From positions 1-13,431 of the forward strand of contig JAEKLU010000246.1 in assembly GCA_019509685.1 (NCBI GenBank): a stretch of 13,431 bases of DNA. The letters run 5' to 3'. The DNA is from Mesorhizobium sp. (lineage in GTDB: Bacteria; Pseudomonadota; Alphaproteobacteria; Rhizobiales; Rhizobiaceae). This document shows, piece by piece, positions 6,376-12,614 of the stretch (the stretch's first letter is position 1; each line of letters starts with the position of its first letter). The translations under genes and the position numbers were made by a program. A model generated the notes under the pieces. That model worked only from the letters and a program-made list of their open reading frames with translations, was not told the DNA's origin and ran no database searches.

Positions 6376-8025
6376 TTACCGCGTCAGCCGCTTGTGCGTC
6401 ATGCGGTGCGGGGCTGCCGCTTCCGCGCCGAGGCGGCGCAGCTTGTCCTTCTCATATTCCTCGAAATTGCCTTCGAACCATTCGACATGCGCGTCGCCCT
6501 CGAAGGCGAGCATGTGGGTGGCCATGCGGTCGAGGAACATGCGATCGTGGCTGATGATGACGGCGCAGCCGGCATAGGCTTCGAGCGCGTCTTCCAGCGC
6601 GCCCAGCGTTTCGGTGTCGAGGTCGTTGGTCGGTTCGTCGAGCAGCAGAACATTGCCGCCGCCCTTCAGCATCTTGGCCAGATGCACGCGGTTGCGCTGG
6701 CCGCCCGAGAGGTTGCCGACCTTCTGCTGCTGGTCGCCGCCGCGGAAGTTGAAGGACGAGCAGTAGGCGCGGCTGTTGATCTCGTGCTTGCCGAGCTTGA
6801 TGATTTCGGCGCCGCCGGAGATTTCTTCCCACACGGTCTTGCTCCCATCCAGCGCGTCGCGGCTCTGGTCGACATAACCGAGCTTGACCGTCTCGCCGAT
6901 GCGCACGGTGCCCGCATCCGGCTTTTCCTGGCCGGTGAACGTCTTGAACAGCGTTGTCTTGCCGGCGCCGTTCGGGCCGATGACGCCGACAATACCGCCC
7001 GGCGGCAGTCGGAACGACAGGTTCTCGATCAGGAGCTCGTCGCCAAAGCCCTTGTTGAGGCCTTCGACCTCGATGACCACATTGCCGAGACGCTCGCTCG
7101 ACGGGATGACGATCTGCGTGTCGGTCGGCTTGCGGTTCTGCGACTGCTCGACCAATTCCTCATAGGCCTTGATACGCGCCTTCGACTTGGTCTGGCGCGC
7201 CTTGGGCGAGGACTGGATCCACTCGCGCTCGCGCCAGATCGACTTCTGGCGAGCGTCGTCCTCGCGGCCTTCCTGGATCAGGCGCTTGGCCTTGGCATCG
7301 AGATATCTGGTGTAGTTGCCCTCGTAAGGAATGCCGCGGCCGCGATCGAGCTCGAGGATCCAGCCGGTGACGTTGTCGAGGAAGTAGCGGTCGTGGGTGA
7401 TGATCAGCACCGAGCCCGGATAATCGCGCAGGTGCTTTTCCAGCCACGCCGTGGTCTCGGCGTCGAGATGGTTGGTCGGTTCGTCGAGCAGCAAAAGGTC
7501 AGGCTGGCGCAACAGAAGCTGACAAAGCGCGACGCGGCGACGCTCGCCGCCCGACAGGTTGGTCACTTCGGAATCGCCTGGCGGGCACTGCAGCGCATCC
7601 ATCGCCATCTCGACCTGCTGCTCGAGATCCCACAAATTGAGCCGGTCCATTTCGTCCTGGAGCTTGCCCGACTCATCCGCCGTCTCGTCGGAATAGTTCA
7701 TCATCAGCTCGTTGTAGCGCTCGATGATGGCGGTCTTCTTGGCGACGCCTTCCATGACGTTTTCCATCACGGTCTTGTTTGGATCGAGATGCGGCTCCTG
7801 GGGGAGATAGCCGACGGTGGCGCCCTCGGCCAGCCATGCCTCGCCCTGGAACTCCTTGTCGAGCCCGGCCATGATGCGCAGGATCGTCGACTTACCCGAG
7901 CCGTTGGGGCCCAGAATGCCGATCTTGGCGTCTGGATAGAAGGACAGGTGAACGTTATCGAGCACCTTCTTGGTGCCATAGGCCTTCGACAGGCCGGACA
8001 TGTGATAGATGAACTGGCGTGCCAC
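6376..8025 (-). CDS. ettA: Energy-dependent translational throttle protein EttA (ABC-F ATPase), 549 aa
   Basis: Soluble ABC-F ATPase that binds the ribosomal E site and gates entry into the elongation cycle according to ATP/ADP ratio. Two ABC domains are complete: Walker A GPNGSGKST at residues 39-47 and GPNGAGKTT at 350-358; signatures LSGGE 157-161 and LSGGQ 439-443; Walker B LLLLDEPTNHLD 177-188 and VLLLDEPTNDLD 459-470; switch His in ITHDR and ISHDR. The P-site tRNA interaction linker lies between them (about 240-310, rich in Arg/Lys). The GTG start at 8025 gives VARQFIYHMSGLSKAYG, aligning with the usual MAQFIYTM-like start, and AGGGAAAG (complement of 8031-8038) sits 5 nt upstream. The frame is open to 8151, but the extra 42 residues are not family-like. 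Length agrees with E. coli EttA (555 aa). Confidence 0.96.
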   Translation of the reverse strand: MARQFIYHMSGLSKAYGTKKVLDNVHLSFYPDAKIGILGPNGSGKSTILRIMAGLDKEFQGEAWLAEGATVGYLPQEPHLDPNKTVMENVMEGVAKKTAIIERYNELMMNYSDETADESGKLQDEMDRLNLWDLEQQVEMAMDALQCPPGDSEVTNLSGGERRRVALCQLLLRQPDLLLLDEPTNHLDAETTAWLEKHLRDYPGSVLIITHDRYFLDNVTGWILELDRGRGIPYEGNYTRYLDAKAKRLIQEGREDDARQKSIWREREWIQSSPKARQTKSKARIKAYEELVEQSQNRKPTDTQIVIPSSERLGNVVIEVEGLNKGFGDELLIENLSFRLPPGGIVGVIGPNGAGKTTLFKTFTGQEKPDAGTVRIGETVKLGYVDQSRDALDGSKTVWEEISGGAEIIKLGKHEINSRAYCSSFNFRGGDQQQKVGNLSGGQRNRVHLAKMLKGGGNVLLLDEPTNDLDTETLGALEDALEAYAGCAVIISHDRMFLDRMATHMLAFEGDAHVEWFEGNFEEYEKDKLRRLGAEAAAPHRMTHKRLTR

Positions 8026-8190
8026 GCGCGCTTTCCCTGGATACTTGAGTGTCAGGTTTGAATGGGGGTTGGCCGCTATGTAGGCGATGAAGCGCCGAAC
8101 GGCAATCGCTTTCGGTGTGACGGCGGCCAATCGAGGCTCCTTCACGGACAATCGGCGTTTACGGCTTTCCTCGCTCGCCGAAAGAAGCGG

Positions 8191-8198
8191 TTAACCAT
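8191..8198 (+). promoter_or_regulatory. TTAACCAT, possible CtrA-type site upstream of the GGDEF gene
   Basis: TTAACCAT lies in the 195-bp divergent gap between ettA and the diguanylate cyclase gene. This 8-mer is one of the forms bound by the alphaproteobacterial cell-cycle regulator CtrA. A single 8-base match can arise by chance, so this is only suggestive. The rest of 8026-8220 shows no other clear site. Confidence 0.25.
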
Positions 8199-8220
8199 TC
8201 GCCTTCAAAACGATAATAGG

Positions 8221-9549
8221 TTGGGAAATTTCGGCCAGGCCGCGATTTCGGGCAAGGATCGGATCGACGAAGTGCTGAACGGTGCCTTGCTCCTTGCCGA
8301 AGCGGTTCTGTATTTCAGCGCCATGGTCACGCTTTTTCGCTTCAGGCGCCGCATCGGCCTTGGCGTATTCATCTGCGCGCTCGGCGCCATGCACTTCCTC
8401 GAAACCTATCTCGCCAGCGTCTTTTATGTCGCGCTGCCCTTCGGCATGGTCTCGCCGGGCTCGGCCGTACTCTTCTCCGGCAAGCTGGTCATGCTCCTGT
8501 TGCTCTACATGAAGGAGGACGCCGCGACCGTGCGCCAGCCGATCTACGGCCTGCTGCTCGGCAACGCGCTGATGATCGGCCTGGTGCTGATCCTGCGCCT
8601 GCACGCGATCGCGGTGCTTCCGGACGGCAAGGCTCCCGATATCGGTTTCATCGACGAGATGGGCTGGCTGATGGTCTGGGGCACCACGCTGCTCTTCATC
8701 GACGCCATCCTGATCATCCTGCTTTACGAGAAGCTCGGCGCCTTCCTGCGCCAGAGGCCGTTCGTCCGCATCCTGGCATCGGTCGCCTGCGTGCTGACCT
8801 TCGACCAGATCGGCTTCTTCACCGCCTTGCATTTCGTCGCCGGCGCGCCGATCGAAGTGTTCTTCGGTGGCTGGTTCGCCAAGATGGCGGCGGCACTTGC
8901 CTATAGCGGCATGCTCATCGCCTATCTCCGATGGGTCGAGGATACCGATATCGCGGTCCCGCGTGGCCTCTCCGACATCTTCGACACCCTCACCTACCGT
9001 GAGCGTTACGAGGCGCTAATCAAATATGTCGGCCGCGACGGACTGACCGGCCTGCTCCATCGCGGCAGCTTCGACGCCGACGGCGAGTCCGCCGTCGCCG
9101 GCGCCATCAGGACCGGCAGGCCGCTCAGCTTGCTCATCGTCGATGTCGACCATTTCAAGTCGATCAATGACCGCTTCGGCCATGCCGAGGGCGACAAGGT
9201 GTTGAAATCGATGGCCGCTATGCTCGCCGAGACGGTCGGCGGCAACGACCAGGTCTTCCGCATCGGCGGCGAGGAATTCGCCATCCTTTGCCAACAGCCG
9301 CATGCAGGCGGCAGATTGCTCGGCGAAAGCATCAGAAATGCCGTCAAGGCCTCGGTACACACCAACCGCTTCAAGATAACGGTGAGTGCCGGCGTCTCAA
9401 CCGTCAGCGAGACGACCCGCTGCCTGGCCGATATTTTCGCGCTAGCCGACCAGCGTCTCTACAAGGCCAAGCTGAGCGGCCGCGATCGCGTCGTCGGCGA
9501 GCCGGGCAGCGAAGCGATCATCCTGAAGGCGGCTCCGAAAACGGCTTAG
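8221..9549 (+). CDS. Membrane-anchored GGDEF-domain diguanylate cyclase, about 442 aa
   Basis: Predicted inner-membrane enzyme making cyclic di-GMP from two GTP. The N-terminal half has about seven hydrophobic segments (approximate residues 21-39, 45-67, 82-97, 109-128, 148-169, 184-205, 213-237), a sensory module I cannot assign to a named MASE/7TM family. The GGDEF domain follows: DGLTGLLHR 274-282, metal-binding DVDHFK 308-313, NDRFGHAEGD, then the active-site GGEEF at 349-353, so catalysis should be intact. The inhibitory I-site (RxxD) is degraded: Asp343 remains but the Arg position is Gly340. The start is uncertain: TTG 8221 (chosen because normal codon usage begins about here), GTG 8272, or ATG 8062. 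The 8062-8220 stretch has rare codons (TTA, AGG, GTA) and looks non-coding. Confidence 0.88.
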   Translation: MGNFGQAAISGKDRIDEVLNGALLLAEAVLYFSAMVTLFRFRRRIGLGVFICALGAMHFLETYLASVFYVALPFGMVSPGSAVLFSGKLVMLLLLYMKEDAATVRQPIYGLLLGNALMIGLVLILRLHAIAVLPDGKAPDIGFIDEMGWLMVWGTTLLFIDAILIILLYEKLGAFLRQRPFVRILASVACVLTFDQIGFFTALHFVAGAPIEVFFGGWFAKMAAALAYSGMLIAYLRWVEDTDIAVPRGLSDIFDTLTYRERYEALIKYVGRDGLTGLLHRGSFDADGESAVAGAIRTGRPLSLLIVDVDHFKSINDRFGHAEGDKVLKSMAAMLAETVGGNDQVFRIGGEEFAILCQQPHAGGRLLGESIRNAVKASVHTNRFKITVSAGVSTVSETTRCLADIFALADQRLYKAKLSGRDRVVGEPGSEAIILKAAPKTA

Positions 9550-9556
9550 AGCCGTT
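9540..9556. terminator. Short palindrome over the GGDEF stop codon
   Basis: AACGGCT (9540-9546) and AGCCGTT (9550-9556) form a perfect 7-bp stem whose 3-nt loop is the TAG stop codon. AAAA precedes and follows the stem, so on the minus strand the hairpin runs into TTTT. It lies between convergent genes (next stop at 9575) and may end transcription of the minus-strand membrane protein gene. The stem is short, so confidence is moderate. Confidence 0.45.
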
Positions 9557-9574
9557 AAAAGCTCGCAGACGCGA

Positions 9575-10186
9575 TCAGCTCCGCTTGCGCCGCAGGGCGC
9601 CGACCGTAGTCGAAATACCCATCAGGACGATCGCCACCCACTTCAGCGTGGCGATGATCGGACCGGCATCGATGTTGTAGGTGATGAACAGCAGGATGCC
9701 AGGGACGAGCAGCCCGCACATGACCAGCATGATGCGGTTGATCTGCCACGAGACTTTTGCCGCCAACGCTTCGTCGCCCGCTTCGGCAACCAGGCCGGCG
9801 CGTATCTCCTTGGAGGCCACAAGCATGCTCGACAGCCGAAGCGAGACCGGCAGGCCGAGGCCGATGATCAGGAAAGCGCAAGCCGCCAGCAGCAGCGAGA
9901 ATTTGAGCGCGCTGGTCTCGGCCGGCACCGGGAACAACAAGGTCGCCATCGGCAGGAAGACGCAAAAGATGCCGAGCGCCGCGATTGCGATAAAGATCGC
10001 GGCATTGACCATCGTGAAGAGCTGGTACCTGGCGGCTCCGATCGGCGCGGCAAGCACGCGCATGCGCGCCCACTCCGGCTCGGTGTAGGAAAAACCGGGC
10101 CATTCCATGCGGGCGTCCTGGATCGCCGTCATGCCCCTGGCCCAGAACGCCAGCCGCGCCAGGGCACCGCTCGTCATTCCGCTCAT
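9575..10186 (-). CDS. Unidentified four-helix membrane protein, 203 aa
   Basis: I do not recognise a family. Numbered from ATG 10186: an N-terminal 55-residue cytosolic-looking segment with several Trp and Arg (FWARGMTAIQDARMEW), then hydrophobic segments at about 57-87, 93-115, 150-171 and 176-197, and a short basic tail (ALRRKRS). The loop between helices 2 and 3 (about 117-148) is polar with an acidic patch (AEAGDEALAAK). There is no catalytic motif, signal peptidase site or transporter signature. ATG 10186 has AGGGGT (complement of 10191-10196) 4 nt upstream; the frame is open 17 codons further to 10237, without better support. It lies 68 bp after the RNase T2 stop on the same strand and may share its transcript. 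Codon use is like that of its neighbours, so it is likely a real gene. Confidence 0.75.
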   Translation of the reverse strand: MSGMTSGALARLAFWARGMTAIQDARMEWPGFSYTEPEWARMRVLAAPIGAARYQLFTMVNAAIFIAIAALGIFCVFLPMATLLFPVPAETSALKFSLLLAACAFLIIGLGLPVSLRLSSMLVASKEIRAGLVAEAGDEALAAKVSWQINRIMLVMCGLLVPGILLFITYNIDAGPIIATLKWVAIVLMGISTTVGALRRKRS

Positions 10187-10254
10187 CGCCACCCCTGCCG
10201 AATGAAATGCCCGGGCAGCATACCACCGCATCGGCAAAGCGACAGGGGTACGAC

Positions 10255-11271
10255 TTATTGGAAGCCGATCGCGTCGACCGTGCCTTTCGGGCAGCCGGCC
10301 TTGCCGGTCGGCGCGGCGGCCATCATCAGGTCGCCGAGCTTGCTGTCCGGACCGATCGGGCCGGAAATACCGAGCGTCAGTTCGCCGACCAACCTGCGGC
10401 CGCTCGACGGATCGACCAGACAGGAGACGCGCACACGGTCGCCGGCGCCGGCGCCGAAGGCTTCATTGAAGGCGCGGCGGATCTGGTCCGAGGTCAACTG
10501 CTTGCCGATATTCTGGTTGAACAGGTCGCGCACCGGTGAGGCGTTCACCGCGCGCATCAGATTGAGCGCATCGGAGAAATACTCCTGCTGGCTTTTGCCG
10601 TAGCAGGTGCCGTGCTTGATCCATTCATGGCGCTCGAGCTTCGATGCGGTGCCGGGCATCACCTGGTCGAGTTCGGCGCGGGTGTTGGCGTCGAGATTGA
10701 CGGCCGGCAGGTCGCCCCAATGCGCCGGATTGTCGTTGGCTTTGTCGCTTGCCGGGACCTGGCAATAGAAATTGCCGTTGGGCTGCGGCCAAAGGCCGTG
10801 CAAGGTGAAATGCGAAGCATCGAACTCGCCTGGGCTCTGCGCCTTGCATTCGGGCTTGCTGGCCTTGGTTTCGCAGAAAGCCGGCTGCCAGCTCAGCGCG
10901 AAGATATATTCCGGTTTGCCGGAAGCCGACTTCGACGGCTTGCCCTGGTCAGCCGGCGCCGGCGCCGTCGTGGTCGCGGCACTACCGCCGGTGACATGGC
11001 CGCAGCCGATCGCCACCCAGCGCCGATCCGGATCGGCGCCCGGCACCTGGATGAGATAGTGGGTCGGCTGGTCCTTGTTGCCGGAGAGCAGCTGGTAGCT
11101 CTTGCCCGCCTCGGTCGAGATATTGCCCGGGTTTTTCCCGCTTTTGATGGCCTGCGTCGCCGGACAGGCGCTGTCGGATACGAATGTCCCGCTCAGCTTC
11201 ACGTCCGCATGCGCCGCGCTCGCGCCAGCCAAAGCCAGAACAATTGCACCCCACAGTCCCGAAACCCGCAT
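10255..11271 (-). CDS. Secreted ribonuclease T2-family protein with extra N-terminal domain, 338 aa
   Basis: Predicted periplasmic or extracellular endoribonuclease (RNase T2/I type) cleaving RNA via 2',3'-cyclic phosphate. Numbered from ATG 11271: signal peptide 1-22 with cleavage after AHA; an N-terminal domain at about 23-95 with Cys36 and Cys90; a Thr/Ala/Pro/Lys-rich linker about 96-118; then the T2 domain. Both active-site blocks are intact: CAS I FTLHGLWP 155-162 (His158) and CAS II HEWIKHGTC 215-223 (His215, Glu216, Lys219, His220). Several further Cys suggest disulfides. ATG 11271 has GGGAGA (complement of 11278-11283) at 6-nt spacing; ATG 11292 has none. E. coli RNase I is about 268 aa, so the extra length is the N-terminal domain and linker. 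Likely role: RNA scavenging; the activity is inferred from the conserved residues. Confidence 0.92.
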   Translation of the reverse strand: MRVSGLWGAIVLALAGASAAHADVKLSGTFVSDSACPATQAIKSGKNPGNISTEAGKSYQLLSGNKDQPTHYLIQVPGADPDRRWVAIGCGHVTGGSAATTTAPAPADQGKPSKSASGKPEYIFALSWQPAFCETKASKPECKAQSPGEFDASHFTLHGLWPQPNGNFYCQVPASDKANDNPAHWGDLPAVNLDANTRAELDQVMPGTASKLERHEWIKHGTCYGKSQQEYFSDALNLMRAVNASPVRDLFNQNIGKQLTSDQIRRAFNEAFGAGAGDRVRVSCLVDPSSGRRLVGELTLGISGPIGPDSKLGDLMMAAAPTGKAGCPKGTVDAIGFQ

Positions 11272-11478
11272 TCCACGTCTCCCAGCAATCATTCATCCGA
11301 ACCGGACTCATCACACTAGAACAGCCGTCGTGTCAGAATTGCGATCTTTTTCATGTCACGAAGAAACAATCCCCAGGCGATCCACTGCCGGTTCAATGCC
11401 TTTGCCGGATTTGAGCCCGAACCGGGCGCTACGCGTTGCTCTCTTGACGCCGGCCAAACCCTCGCCCAACAGTCGCCC
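11272..11478. other. Intergenic spacer between divergent RNase T2 and hydrolase genes
   Basis: Together with the repeat that follows, this forms a 330-bp gap (11272-11601). Some short reading frames cross it, but none has a ribosome site or a protein resembling a known family. The stretch around 11340-11365 is AT-richer and is the likeliest site for the RNase promoter on the minus strand. TTGACG at 11444-11449 resembles a -35 facing the hydrolase, but I find no matching -10. I see nothing else. Confidence 0.4.
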
Positions 11479-11590
11479 AGAGCATGATGCCGAAAAGTGT
11501 GACGCGGTTTTCGGGCGTCATCATGCTCTATCTCTGGGATTTAGAGCGCCATGATTTCAGGTCGAATCGACTTGAAATCATGTCGCTCTA
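11479..11590. repeat. Rhizobiales intergenic palindromic repeat, two tandem hairpins
   Basis: Hairpin 1: AGAGCATGATG (11479-11489)/CATCATGCTCT (11519-11529), perfect 11 bp, with an inner CCGAAAA (11490-11496)/TTTTCGG (11508-11514) arm. Hairpin 2: TAGAGCG (11542-11548)/CGCTCTA (11584-11590), ATGATTTCA (11551-11559)/TGAAATCAT (11573-11581) and GTCGA (11561-11565)/TCGAC (11567-11571), an almost continuous long palindrome. I recognise both as parts of a high-copy rhizobial intergenic repeat; copy number was not checked. The repeat abuts the GGGAG ribosome site of the hydrolase gene, so it forms its 5' leader if transcription starts upstream. Confidence 0.82.
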
Positions 11591-11601
11591 GGGAGCGACA
11601 C

Positions 11602-12534
11602 ATGCCATTCGACAAGCAGACCAGGCTGGCCTCACCGACCGGGGCCGACCTCAATCTCTATGTGAAACAGGCGGCGGGAAATCCGCGCGCGGTTGTCCAG
11701 ATCAATCATGGACTGGCCGAGCATGCGGCGCGCTACGCCCGCTTCGCCGATTTCCTCAGTACGCGCGGCTTTCACGTCTACGCCCATGACCATCGCGGCC
11801 ACGGCACGACAAAGGCGCCCGACGCGCCGCTCGGCAAATTCGCCGGCAACGATGGCCCGTCCAAGGTCATTGCCGATGTCGCCTCCGTCCACGATCTGGT
11901 CGCCAAGGACCACCCTGGCCTGCCGGTCATTCTGTTTGGCCATTCCTTTGGCGCATCGGTTGCGCTGAACTTCCTGCTGGCGCACTCGCCGCGCGTCCAC
12001 GCCGCCGCAATCTGGAACGGCAATTTCTCGCAAGGCCTGCTTGGTCAGCTTGCGCTCGCGATCCTCGCTTATGAGCGGTTCAGGCTCGGCTCCGATGTCC
12101 CTTCGCGTATCTTGCCCAGGCTGACCTTCCAGGCCTGGGGCAAGGCCGTGCCCAACCACAAGACATTATTCGACTGGCTGTCGCGCGACGAGGCCGAAGT
12201 GGCGAAATACATCGCCGATCCGCTGTGCGGCTGGGACGCCTCTATCTCGATGTGGCGCGATGTGGTCTCGATGGCGTTGAATGGCGGCAAGGATTCCGGC
12301 TTTACCGGCATCAGGCGTGATCTCCCCGTCAGCATCGTCGGCGGCGAGAAGGATCCTGCTTCGGACTACGGCAAGGCGGTCGATCACCTTGCCAGGCGCA
12401 TGCAGGTAATGGGCTTTTCGAATCTGGTTTCAAAGGTTTGCGCCGAGACCCGCCACGAAAGCCTGAACGACATCAACCGCGACGCCGTCATGAACGATTT
12501 CGCCGCCTGGGCGGACAGCGTGCTGAAACCCTGA
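11602..12534 (+). CDS. Alpha/beta hydrolase, lysophospholipase/monoacylglycerol lipase type, 310 aa
   Basis: Serine hydrolase likely acting on lysophospholipids or monoacylglycerols (PldB/Hydrolase_4 group). Visible: oxyanion region INHGLAEHAARY at residues 34-45 (the HG.aEH signature), AHDHRGHGTT at 61-70, nucleophile elbow GHSFG 113-117 with Ser115, probable acid Asp251 in GGEKDPAS, and His285 in ETRHESLND. The triad is complete. There is no signal peptide, so it is likely cytosolic or peripherally membrane-bound; a more hydrophobic stretch at 145-157 belongs to the lid. ATG 11602 has GGGAG at 11591-11595, 6 nt upstream. An in-frame ATG at 11551 lies inside the palindromic repeat and would add 17 repeat-derived residues; I reject it. 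The gene is followed after 80 bp by the broken CoA-transferase on the same strand. The substrate is not readable from the sequence. Confidence 0.92.
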   Translation: MPFDKQTRLASPTGADLNLYVKQAAGNPRAVVQINHGLAEHAARYARFADFLSTRGFHVYAHDHRGHGTTKAPDAPLGKFAGNDGPSKVIADVASVHDLVAKDHPGLPVILFGHSFGASVALNFLLAHSPRVHAAAIWNGNFSQGLLGQLALAILAYERFRLGSDVPSRILPRLTFQAWGKAVPNHKTLFDWLSRDEAEVAKYIADPLCGWDASISMWRDVVSMALNGGKDSGFTGIRRDLPVSIVGGEKDPASDYGKAVDHLARRMQVMGFSNLVSKVCAETRHESLNDINRDAVMNDFAAWADSVLKP

Positions 12535-12558
12535 TCGGCGTGGCCTATCGCATGAATC

Positions 12559-12587
12559 GTGACATAGCCGGCCGCTGTTGCTAGAGG
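12559..12587 (+). promoter_or_regulatory. Possible promoter before the CoA-transferase gene
   Basis: GTGACA (12559-12564) is a 5/6 match to the TTGACA -35, and TAGAGG (12582-12587) a weak -10 at 17-nt spacing, 28 nt upstream of the ATG. It is the only pair with good spacing in the 80-bp gap after the hydrolase. The weak -10 keeps this tentative; read-through from the hydrolase gene is also possible. Confidence 0.25.
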
Positions 12588-12614
12588 CTGCCCTTCATCC
12601 AACCACGGTGATCC

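Noticed and set aside
6394..8061. 555-codon plus-strand reading frame antisense to ettA
   Set aside because: It mirrors the ettA coding frame, a common effect in high-G+C genes; its protein resembles no family, and ettA has all expected ABC-F motifs.
8077..8105. Possible minus-strand promoter for ettA (TTGCCG, 17 nt, TACATA)
   Set aside because: Spacing is right but only 4/6 and 3/6 consensus matches; not above what chance gives in a 195-bp gap.
8026..8151. 42-residue N-terminal extension of EttA
   Set aside because: Family members start at the position equivalent to GTG 8025, which has a good ribosome site; the extension is not family-like.
8062..8220. Use of ATG 8062 as start of the diguanylate cyclase
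   Set aside because: The stretch uses rare codons, lacks the usual G/C third positions and looks like intergenic promoter DNA; it would add 53 unsupported residues.
11551..11601. Start of the alpha/beta hydrolase at ATG 11551
   Set aside because: This ATG is part of the palindromic repeat and has no ribosome site; ATG 11602 has GGGAG at 6-nt spacing and matches the family start.
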